From Haemophilus sp. (lineage in GTDB: Bacteria > Pseudomonadota > Gammaproteobacteria > Enterobacterales > Pasteurellaceae), in contig JAHZCF010000076.1 of the NCBI GenBank assembly GCA_019423005.1, forward strand, positions 1 through 38,688: a stretch of 38,688 bases of DNA, given 5' to 3'. The notes under the pieces are model-generated. The model had not been told where the DNA came from, made no database searches, and worked only from the letters and a program-made list of their open reading frames with translations. Below, piece by piece: positions 32,042 to 38,688 of the stretch (the first letter of the stretch is position 1; each line of letters opens with the position of its first letter). A program made the position numbers and the translations under genes.

Positions 32042-32758
32042 ATGGCGATTATTGATGAGTTTATTAAAAAAACTGGAGAGTTTTATGAGGAACTTAAAGT
32101 ACAAGATAGACATCGATACCGTTCTTGGGAACATTGTTATGCTCAGTTTTATGAAGCCAGGCAAAATCCTGAAAAAGATAATGTTGATAATTTAAGTTTA
32201 CATCTGGCGTTCTATTTAGCCAGTTGGGGGATGTATAGAGGTTCGTCCTTTTTATTGCAATATGATTACACTATCCATACTTCTGCAGTAAAAGAAATAT
32301 TGAAACCTGAATATAACAAATTATTTGGGATAGGGTGTAAAGAGTTAAATAGTGAGCAGGCTGTTTTATTACTAAAAAAACTAAATAGTGAAATTGGCAG
32401 TATTTATAAGCAGTTTCGTTCAAATGTAGGGAAAGAAGACATAAAACAAGATATTTCAACAACTTTAGTTACTAAGGTTTTATTGGGGGCATTAGGTTGT
32501 GTGCCGGCTTATGATCGTTTCTTTGTTGATGCCGTAAAAAAGAATGAAGTGACGACAGGAAACTACAATATAGCATCTTTGCAGAAACTAATTAAATTTT
32601 ATGAAGAGCATCAAGAAAAACTGGAAAAATTAAGAAGTCAATTTTTAATTGAATATAAATTTGAGGGTAGGAAAAAGACTCTTGATTATCCTCAAATGAA
32701 GCTACTTGATATGGGTTTTTGGAAAATTGGTTTTGATTTGTCGAAAGAGCCAAAATAG
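32042..32758 (+). CDS. Unrecognised 238-residue protein
   Basis: No family named with confidence. It is soluble and mostly helical by composition. An N-terminal block reads RHRYRSWEHCYAQF, a central block LAFYLASWGMYRGSSFLL with the following YDYTIH, and a later block LVTKVLLGALGCVPAYDRFF; the C-terminal third is rich in Lys and Glu. The Trp/Tyr/Arg-rich blocks look like a conserved core. AAGGAA precedes the start. The gene is more AT-rich than its neighbours, contains no exact USS and is bracketed by USS-dyad terminators (31973 and 32777), so it forms a self-contained cassette. Accessory or defence functions are possible but unsupported. Confidence 0.7.
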   Translation: MAIIDEFIKKTGEFYEELKVQDRHRYRSWEHCYAQFYEARQNPEKDNVDNLSLHLAFYLASWGMYRGSSFLLQYDYTIHTSAVKEILKPEYNKLFGIGCKELNSEQAVLLLKKLNSEIGSIYKQFRSNVGKEDIKQDISTTLVTKVLLGALGCVPAYDRFFVDAVKKNEVTTGNYNIASLQKLIKFYEEHQEKLEKLRSQFLIEYKFEGRKKTLDYPQMKLLDMGFWKIGFDLSKEPK

Positions 32759-32776
32759 GTTTCCAAATTTAATAGA

Positions 32777-32822
32777 AAAAGTGCGGTCAGAAATTTATAT
32801 ATTTTTCTGACTGCACTTTTTT
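32777..32822. terminator. Bidirectional USS-dyad terminator between convergent genes
   Basis: The left arm is an exact USS (32779-32787); the right arm reads ACTGCACTT, one change from ACCGCACTT. In RNA the change gives a G-U pair, so the long stem (through GGTCAGAAA / TTTCTGACT) is kept. T-runs lie on both sides. It serves the 238-aa gene and the tusA-like gene. Confidence 0.85.
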
Positions 32823-32823
32823 A

Positions 32824-33045
32824 TTATTTAATTACCGTAATTGACCATTTGGCATCATCAATTTGTTCGAAGTTTGTGACTTCATAGCCTTCTTCAGCCG
32901 CCCAAGCGGGAATAGCTTCAGTGGCTTGTGTGCAGTCGAATTCAATTTCTAGGCCATCGCCTTTGTTTAACTTAGCCATTGCTTCCTTGGCTTCAACGAG
33001 AGGAAAGGGGCAAACAAGGCCGAGTGTTGGTAATTTAACGATCAT
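32824..33045 (-). CDS. TusA/SirA-family sulfur carrier protein
   Basis: A 73-residue protein with the defining motif GLVCPFPLVEAKEAM, where Cys12 carries a persulfide. It begins 9 bp after the YeeE-like gene, with TAAGGAG overlapping that stop codon, so both are made together. In E. coli, YeeE-YeeD (TsuA-TsuB, thiosulfate uptake) and YedE-YedF (linked to selenium) have this same pairing. It is therefore more likely a partner of the transporter than the tRNA-thiolation TusA. Confidence 0.9.
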   Translation of the reverse strand: MIVKLPTLGLVCPFPLVEAKEAMAKLNKGDGLEIEFDCTQATEAIPAWAAEEGYEVTNFEQIDDAKWSITVIK

Positions 33046-33054
33046 ATAAACTCC

Positions 33055-34098
33055 TTATGATGCTTTTGCTAGTTTTAAACGTTGTGGACGGATAATGGTG
33101 AAGTAGGCGGCCACCCAGGTGCCGAGAATCATCAATGGTAATGATACCCAACCTTGCCAAGAGAAAAAGGCGGTTTCGACTAAGCCATTACCGATAGAAC
33201 AGCCACCCGCAAGCGTTGCGCCAATACCCATAAGAATACCGCCGAGTCCGCTGCGTAGAATCGTGGTGGCATCCGGTACGCGGACACGAAATTCATTGCT
33301 TGCTTTCGCGCCGATGAATGATCCAATAAAAATCCCTAAAACTAAGAATACGCCCCAGTTAATAAATTTACCGTCGCCAGTAACGAGGAATTGCATAATA
33401 TTAGCGGATGGACCAGTGATCCCAAGTCCAAACTCACGACCCGTAGCGACACTGAGTGGCCAAGCTGCAAGTGCGATTAATCCGATTAATACGGCAGAGA
33501 AAAATGGATGCCAGCGTTTTTCAAATAATAAATGAGCAAGTCCCGTTTTCTTCGGTTTTAATGCCGCGACTTTTACGCTTGGTTTGCTGAGATGTTTGTA
33601 TACATAAAAGGCTGTCACTAAAGTTAATAATGCCACTAACCACCAAGGTGAAATACCGAATGTATCGTAAATATTGCGTTGTTCAATATTGATACTGCGT
33701 AAAGTTTTATTGAATTCCCCTAATGGACCAGTACGCATGATGGCACTTAATAACATATAAGTGAATAAAGCAACCCAACTGCCGACTAAGCCTTCTGCAG
33801 CACGGTACCATGTACCTGTCGCACAACCGCCAGCAAGAACAATGCCGATACCAAATACAAAGGCACCGATAATCACCGCTAAAAAGGCAAAATTTTCAGC
33901 TGGATCGACATTTAAAACACCGATTTCTTTTAAGAGGAAGAAACCAATGGATTGCACGGTAATCGCCAATAGAAGGGCTACAAACATTTTGTTATTTTTG
34001 GTGACATACATATCGCGAAATGCGCCGGTAATACAAAAGCGCCCACGCTGCATGACAAATCCGAGTAAAATTCCGCAAAGTAATCCGGTTAAAAGCAT
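33055..34098 (-). CDS. YeeE/YedE-family (TsuA-like) sulfur-compound transporter
   Basis: Inner-membrane protein of 347 residues made of two similar halves with about nine hydrophobic segments. The three cysteines expected in thiosulfate transporters of this family are in place: QRGRFCITGA (Cys22), LAGGCATGTWYR (Cys92) and LAGGCSIGNGL (Cys300). They are thought to relay thiosulfate through the protein. The length agrees with YeeE (about 350) better than with YedE (about 400). AAGGAA precedes the start. Thiosulfate is the best guess for substrate; selenium species are the alternative. Confidence 0.88.
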   Translation of the reverse strand: MLLTGLLCGILLGFVMQRGRFCITGAFRDMYVTKNNKMFVALLLAITVQSIGFFLLKEIGVLNVDPAENFAFLAVIIGAFVFGIGIVLAGGCATGTWYRAAEGLVGSWVALFTYMLLSAIMRTGPLGEFNKTLRSINIEQRNIYDTFGISPWWLVALLTLVTAFYVYKHLSKPSVKVAALKPKKTGLAHLLFEKRWHPFFSAVLIGLIALAAWPLSVATGREFGLGITGPSANIMQFLVTGDGKFINWGVFLVLGIFIGSFIGAKASNEFRVRVPDATTILRSGLGGILMGIGATLAGGCSIGNGLVETAFFSWQGWVSLPLMILGTWVAAYFTIIRPQRLKLAKAS

Positions 34099-34200
34099 AA
34101 ATATTCCTTTCTTTTAGAACTAAGTAGGGCAGTATTTTCTAAAAAAATAAGAAGGTAGTGCCAATAACTTTTGGCTAGAAAATATGTTTTTTTGATATAA

Positions 34201-34246
34201 AAAAGTGCGGTTAGAAATTTGTGTGTTTTTCTGACCGCACTTTGTT
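34201..34246 (-). terminator. USS-dyad terminator of the polA-cupin-cyuA unit
   Basis: Inverted USS copies at 34203-34211 and 34234-34242; the stem continues inward with one mismatch, and a T-run follows on the minus strand. It lies 16 bp after the cyuA stop and separates it from the YeeE-like gene. Confidence 0.82.
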
Positions 34247-34262
34247 GTAAGTTATCACAACA

Positions 34263-35567
34263 TTAAGGACAGGGTTTACTCACCATAATTTCAATCACTT
34301 GGCGATCAATGTGGTGCATACTCTTAGACGCAATCGAACATAGATTATCGATAGTGCGGTCGAGATCATGTTCAACGATGCCTTCATTGCCTGTCACATG
34401 GGTTTCATCCATTGCCATGAGTACTGATTTATAGCTGGAAGCCACACTGGTGGACACTTTCATTGCACAGCTATTGGATGCGCCATCGCAGATGATTCCG
34501 CTGATGTCACCAATCATGCTGCAAATCCCCATGCTCACGGTTTCGAATTTACCCGTAAGTAAATAGGCGATACCCGCACAGCTTCCCATCGATGCGGTTG
34601 TTACCGCACAAAGGGCTGACAGTTTGGGTAATTTACTGTGGATATAAATGGCCATTAAGTGTGATAAGAAGAGGGCACGGAGACGTTTTTCTTCACTCAC
34701 GTTTAAATAATCGGCGACCACAACCACGGGCATAGTGGCGGCAATACCTTGGTTACCTGAACCTGAATTACTCATCGCTGGTAATGTGGCTCCCCCCATA
34801 CGCGCATCGGAGGCTGCGGTGGTTTCAATCATGATTTTACTGAGTAAATCATCTGACATTAAGCCACTACCAACTTGTTTGCGTAACGTTCTGCCAATAT
34901 GTAAACCATAATTTTCGCGCAATCCTTCGTTAGACAGCGCGCGGTTGAGCGCGGCAGCTTGTCCGATAAAGCGGATTTTATCGAGTTCGACTTCACAAGA
35001 AAATTCAAAGATTTCACGTGCGCTCACCTGTTTGAAAATATCATAAGGATCGCAATCAGCACATTCATCGTGTTCTTTCTCAAAAATGACCTTGCCATTT
35101 TTTTCAATTAAAATGATGTTTGTGTGTTGATCTTGAATGGCAACTTTCACTCGGTCATTATCGGCAAACAACACGGCTTCTGAATATAAGATATGATCGG
35201 TTTGATGAATATCCACATTAACGAGCTTTTTATCAAGCATCGCTTTAGCTTGGGAAACTTGTCCTGGTGTGATGTGTTTTAACACTTCCAATTCACCATC
35301 GGGGTCACCACCTAAAGCACCAATCGCTGCGGCAATTGGTAAGCCCACCATGCCTGTTCCCGGTACTGCAACGCCTAAACCATTTTTCATTAAGTTTGGT
35401 GATACCTTGGCTTCAATACGTTCCGGTGCTTTGCCTAAATATTTAGCCGCTGTTGCTGCTGCAAGCGCCAAAGAGATAGGTTCAGTACAGCCAAGTGCGG
35501 GAACCACATCGCGTTCAACAAGGTGAAGTAATGGTTTTTCGATTTCGTTGAGTCTTTCTTGATTCAT
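34263..35567 (-). CDS. cyuA: L-cysteine desulfidase family protein (CyuA/YhaM, UPF0597)
   Basis: Iron-sulfur enzyme that breaks cysteine into pyruvate, ammonia and sulfide. The 434 residues match the family length. They start with ERDVVPALGCTEPISLALAAA (Cys27) and contain MSNSGSGNQGIAATMPV, SMGSCAGIAYLLTG and GICSMIGDISGIICDGASNSCAMK, the Gly/Cys-rich region that holds the cluster. It follows the cupin gene by 18 bp and lies in one unit with polA. No cyuP transporter or cyuR regulator is adjacent. Close relatives might act on serine, so the substrate is inferred. Confidence 0.88.
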   Translation of the reverse strand: MNQERLNEIEKPLLHLVERDVVPALGCTEPISLALAAATAAKYLGKAPERIEAKVSPNLMKNGLGVAVPGTGMVGLPIAAAIGALGGDPDGELEVLKHITPGQVSQAKAMLDKKLVNVDIHQTDHILYSEAVLFADNDRVKVAIQDQHTNIILIEKNGKVIFEKEHDECADCDPYDIFKQVSAREIFEFSCEVELDKIRFIGQAAALNRALSNEGLRENYGLHIGRTLRKQVGSGLMSDDLLSKIMIETTAASDARMGGATLPAMSNSGSGNQGIAATMPVVVVADYLNVSEEKRLRALFLSHLMAIYIHSKLPKLSALCAVTTASMGSCAGIAYLLTGKFETVSMGICSMIGDISGIICDGASNSCAMKVSTSVASSYKSVLMAMDETHVTGNEGIVEHDLDRTIDNLCSIASKSMHHIDRQVIEIMVSKPCP

Positions 35568-35585
35568 AAAATTCTTTTTAATTTT

Positions 35586-35900
35586 TTAAATACTGTCTTC
35601 TTTCTCTATGACTAATATGCGCGCCTCACCTTGTGGATGAGCAACATGTTCGGTACCGATACCCGCATAAAAAATATCACCCGCATGGAGCAATACGGCT
35701 TTCTCTAGGCCCTCTTCTTTGTAGTGCATTTCCACCGTACCATCCATGACAGCAAAGACTTCTTCACCGTCATTGATATGCCATTTGTAAGGTTTATCTG
35801 TCCAGTGAAGACGCACGGAAATGCCATTCATATTGGTAATATCCAGTGCTCCCCAAGCACGTTCTGCCGTAAAGTGCTGACTTTGAATAACTTTATTCAT
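35586..35900 (-). CDS. Small cupin-domain protein
   Basis: A 104-residue single-domain cupin. KWHINDGEEVFAVMDGTVEMH corresponds to motif 1 with metal-ligand His and Glu, and HAGDIFYAGIGTEHVAHP to motif 2 with His. The start is 11 bp after the polA stop; an AAGGA site overlaps the TAA, so the two are translationally linked. The downstream cyuA suggests a role near cysteine or sulfide handling, but many cupins only bind a metal and a small ligand. Confidence 0.85.
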   Translation of the reverse strand: MNKVIQSQHFTAERAWGALDITNMNGISVRLHWTDKPYKWHINDGEEVFAVMDGTVEMHYKEEGLEKAVLLHAGDIFYAGIGTEHVAHPQGEARILVIEKEDSI

Positions 35901-35911
35901 GACTAAATTCC

Positions 35912-38688
35912 TTAGTGCGCCTCATCCCAGTTTGTACCTTGACCCACTTCTACAATCAGTGGCACCACTAAATCAGCCGCGCTTTCCATGTGTGTTTTGA
36001 TGAGTTCGCTATAAAACGCGACTTTTTCTGACCGCACTTCAAACACCAATTCATCGTGAACCTGCATAATCATTGCAATATCGGGATCGTTTTGTAGTTT
36101 TTGATCCAATTGAATCATGGCACGTTTGATAATGTCTGCGGCGGTGCCTTGCATTGGTGCATTGATTGCTACGCGCTCGGCTGCTTTACGGCGCATACCA
36201 TTAGAAGAGTTGATGTCCGGCAGATATAAACGACGGCCGAATAGGGTTTCCACATAGCCTTGGGCTTTGGCTTTTTCGCGAATATCGTGCATAAAAGTTT
36301 GTACACCTGGATAGCGTTTGAAATACAAATCCATATAGCTCTGGGCATCCGCACGGCCAATACCGAGTTGGCGCGATAAGCCAAAGGCTGACATACCGTA
36401 AATTAAACCGAAGTTAATCGCCTTGGCATTGCGGCGTTGTTCGGACGTCACTTCATCTAGTGCGACACCAAAGATTTCTGCCGCAGTAGATCGGTGAATA
36501 TCTTTGCCTTGGGTAAAGGCGTTAATTAAGCCCTGATCCTGAGATAGGTGCGCCATAATGCGTAGTTCGATTTGTGAATAGTCGGCCGCAACAACAGTAA
36601 ATCCTTCGCGGGCGATAAAAGCTTGACGAATACGGCGACCTTCTTCATTACGAATCGGAATGTTTTGCAGATTTGGATCGCTTGATGAAAGACGACCTGT
36701 GGCTGTCACCGCTTGATGATAGGAAGTATGCACTCGACCCGTTTGCGGATTCACCATTTGTGGCAATTTGTCAGTGTAGGTGGATTTTAGTTTGCTTAGC
36801 CCACGATGTTCTACTAACACTTTCGGCAATTCATGACTAAATGCGAGTTCCTCCAACACTTCCTCGTTGGTGGATGGCGCACCTTTTGGTGTTTTTTGAA
36901 TGACTGGTAAACCTAATTTATCAAACAAAATTTCTTGCAATTGTTTGGTGGAAGCTAAATTAAATGGCTGACCCGCCAAGACATAGGCTTGTTCTTCTAA
37001 TTCACTTAAACGGTTAGCGATTTCGTTAGATTGCAGGAATAGCGCATCGCTATCAATTAAGACACCGCGACGTTCCATACGGGAAAGTACGCCTAACAAT
37101 GGCAATTCCATTTCTTTAAAGAGTTTTTCAAGAGTGGGTTCTTTAGAGAGTTTTTCCCATAGCACTTGTTGCAGTTTCATTGTTACATCAGCATCTTCCG
37201 CCGCGTACTCGGTGGCTTGTTCTAATGGAATTTGGTTAAAGGTCAGCTGATTTTTACCTTTGCCTGCAATCTCTTCAAAACTGATGGTTTGATGCCCTAA
37301 ATAACGTTTCGCCAGATCGTCCATATTGTGGCGACCGGTGCTATTGAGCACATAGGATTCGAGCATGGTATCGAAAGCCACACCTTGCACATCAATGCCA
37401 TTACGGGCAAAGATGGTGAGATCGTACTTGAAGTTTTGCCCGACTTTTTGAATGGCTGGATTTTCTAAAATGGGTTTTAACAGCGAAAGTGCGGTTGTTT
37501 TTTCAAGGGTTTTCGGTGCACCTAAATAATCTAATTGCAGCGGTAAGTAAGCGGCTTCACCGTTTTCTAACGCAAAGGAAATGCCCACTAAGTTGGCAGC
37601 CATATAATCTAAATTATCGGTTTCTGTATCTAGGGCAAAAAGCTTGGCTTGCTTGAGTTTTTCCACCCAATGATTTAAATCTGCTTCAGTGAGCAAGGTT
37701 TCATAACGGCTACGATCAATTTGAATTGGTGGTAATGCTTCCTCGCTATTGTCTTGAGCGAGCGCAGGCGTAGCTTGATAGTGATTAATCTTGGTCGGTT
37801 GTTCGTTATTATTGGTGATGGAATCAGCGCCATTCATCACTTCATTGAGCCAACGTTTAAATTCATAACGGCCGAAATATTCAGTGAGTTGATCGTTATT
37901 GCTTGCACCAAGAGTGAGTTGCTCTGGAGTAATATCGAGGGCAACATCGGTTTTGATCGTGGCAAGGCGATAGGATAAGTCGGCCATTTCTTTTTCAGCC
38001 AATAATTTATCACCTAATTTTTTTGCCCCACGAATTGGCAATTCAGCCACTTTGTCTAAGTTGGCATAAATTTCTGCCATGCTGCCAATACCCTGCAAGA
38101 GACCAAGAGCGGTTTTTTCACCCACACCCGCTACGCCTGGAATATTATCGGCGCTATCGCCCATTAGTGCTAAGTAATCAATGATGAGTTCTGGCGGAAT
38201 ACCATATTTTTCAATCACGGCCTCGCGATCCAATAAGGTATTATTCATGGTGTTGATCAACATAATGTTGTCATCCACTAGCTGCGCCATGTCTTTATCG
38301 CCGGTACTAATCAAAACTTTTTGATTTGCTTTAGAAGCCGCTACCGCTAAGGTACCGATGACATCATCAGCTTCAACACCTTCAATGACTAAAAGAGGAA
38401 TGCCAAGGGCTCGGATAATATCGTGTAACGGTTGAATTTGTTTGCGCAGATCGTCTGGCATCGGTGGGCGATGGGATTTATATTGTTCAAACATTTCATC
38501 ACGGAAAGTTTTGCCTTTCGCATCAAAGACCACCGCAATATGGCTCGGTTGCACTTGCGAAATCAGGCTTTTGAGCATATTTAATACACCGTACATGGCG
38601 CCAGTCGGCTCACCAGCTGAATTGGTGAGTGGTGGAAAAGCATGAAAAGCACGATATAAATAAGATGAACCGTCCACTAGGACTAATG
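35912..38688 (-). CDS. polA: DNA polymerase I (N-terminus cut by window edge)
   Basis: Repair and Okazaki-fragment polymerase. The reading frame reaches the window end. It reads LVLVDGSSYLYRAFHAFPPL, so only about eight N-terminal residues are missing compared with E. coli. All three domains are present. The 5'-nuclease has STGDKDMAQLVDD and MGDSADNIPGV. The 3'-5' exonuclease has FALDTETDNLDYMAANL and DVTMKL, so proofreading looks intact. The polymerase has VVAADYSQIELRIMAHLS, RRNAKAINFGLIYGMS and MQVHDELVFEV. Two USS are inside (36031, 37487). Here it heads an operon with a cupin and cyuA. Confidence 0.97.
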   Translation of the reverse strand, partial: LVLVDGSSYLYRAFHAFPPLTNSAGEPTGAMYGVLNMLKSLISQVQPSHIAVVFDAKGKTFRDEMFEQYKSHRPPMPDDLRKQIQPLHDIIRALGIPLLVIEGVEADDVIGTLAVAASKANQKVLISTGDKDMAQLVDDNIMLINTMNNTLLDREAVIEKYGIPPELIIDYLALMGDSADNIPGVAGVGEKTALGLLQGIGSMAEIYANLDKVAELPIRGAKKLGDKLLAEKEMADLSYRLATIKTDVALDITPEQLTLGASNNDQLTEYFGRYEFKRWLNEVMNGADSITNNNEQPTKINHYQATPALAQDNSEEALPPIQIDRSRYETLLTEADLNHWVEKLKQAKLFALDTETDNLDYMAANLVGISFALENGEAAYLPLQLDYLGAPKTLEKTTALSLLKPILENPAIQKVGQNFKYDLTIFARNGIDVQGVAFDTMLESYVLNSTGRHNMDDLAKRYLGHQTISFEEIAGKGKNQLTFNQIPLEQATEYAAEDADVTMKLQQVLWEKLSKEPTLEKLFKEMELPLLGVLSRMERRGVLIDSDALFLQSNEIANRLSELEEQAYVLAGQPFNLASTKQLQEILFDKLGLPVIQKTPKGAPSTNEEVLEELAFSHELPKVLVEHRGLSKLKSTYTDKLPQMVNPQTGRVHTSYHQAVTATGRLSSSDPNLQNIPIRNEEGRRIRQAFIAREGFTVVAADYSQIELRIMAHLSQDQGLINAFTQGKDIHRSTAAEIFGVALDEVTSEQRRNAKAINFGLIYGMSAFGLSRQLGIGRADAQSYMDLYFKRYPGVQTFMHDIREKAKAQGYVETLFGRRLYLPDINSSNGMRRKAAERVAINAPMQGTAADIIKRAMIQLDQKLQNDPDIAMIMQVHDELVFEVRSEKVAFYSELIKTHMESAADLVVPLIVEVGQGTNWDEAH

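Larger units (their letters stand above)
1..38688. repeat. Haemophilus-type DNA uptake sequences (USS), dispersed
   Basis: The 9-mer AAGTGCGGT or its complement ACCGCACTT occurs at least 26 times by eye. Start positions: 68, 940, 1759, 1789, 3814, 3844, 6460, 11229, 14086, 15481, 18489, 18588, 21064, 22039, 22068, 24677, 26209, 28117, 30343, 31323, 31973, 32779, 34203, 34234, 36031 and 37487. This is the core signal recognised during natural transformation in the Haemophilus branch of Pasteurellaceae; the other branch uses ACAAGCGGT. About half lie inside genes. Intergenic copies are often paired head to head, about 30 bp apart, and then form terminator stems. Near-copies with one change are also common, for example at 7443, 13771, 24232 and 35493. 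The count was made by eye and may miss some. Confidence 0.95.

Overview
The window looks like ordinary chromosome of a Haemophilus-type member of the Pasteurellaceae, most likely close to H. parainfluenzae or H. haemolyticus. The main evidence is the Haemophilus DNA uptake sequence AAGTGCGGT / ACCGCACTT, of which I counted at least 26 exact copies by eye (about one per 1.5 kb). Several copies are paired as inverted repeats that act as transcription terminators. Base composition is AT-rich, and many proteins closely resemble H. influenzae proteins (NadN, RimM, Rho, PNPase). From memory, the blocks tatABC, rpsP-rimM-trmD-rplS with nadN, serB-yajQ, pnp-nlpI-deaD-mltF and polA exist in H. influenzae Rd but lie far apart there, so this is a related species with a shuffled order. 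No rRNA, tRNA, CRISPR, prophage or intact insertion sequence was seen.

Layout. 1-1750: tatABC on the minus strand with a good promoter and terminator. 1757-5888: two tandem BCCT betaine/choline-type transporters; the downstream copy is divergent, and its terminator and 3' tail are visibly duplicated. 6144-8486: a sulfur-related remnant operon made of a 5'-truncated ABC substrate-binding protein, a short MetE-like (core) methionine synthase and an OsmC-like protein. 8817-11432: nadN and an upstream secreted hypothetical. 11678-13766: the ribosomal operon rpsP-rimM-trmD-rplS. 13786-16652: rho and argH, divergent, with tandem ARG boxes in front of argH. 16710-18647: serB-yajQ-small secreted protein, divergent from smp. 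19479-22023: transketolase and an FMN split-barrel protein. 22127-23872: a tandem glycine riboswitch controlling an AGCS amino-acid:Na+ symporter. 24114-24628: raiA and a 47-residue basic protein. 24684-31419: pnp-nlpI-deaD-mltF, with a long 5' hairpin on the pnp mRNA. 31483-32758: a YhcH/NanQ-family protein and an unrecognised 238-residue protein. 32824-38688: TusA-like and YeeE-like sulfur genes, then cyuA (cysteine desulfidase), a cupin and polA (cut by the window end).

Functional themes. RNA and translation genes dominate (S16, L19, RimM, TrmD, Rho, PNPase, NlpI, DeaD, RaiA). A second theme is sulfur and methionine/cysteine handling at both ends of the window: the MetE-like/OsmC/SBP remnant, and polA-cupin-cyuA next to yeeE-tusA. 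A third is transport of small osmolytes and amino acids. The best leads for new biology are the degenerating methionine-synthase module, the divergent BCCT paralogue, the orphan 238-aa gene flanked by uptake-sequence terminators, the 47-aa basic protein, and the RNA structures in front of pnp, rpsP and the AGCS gene.
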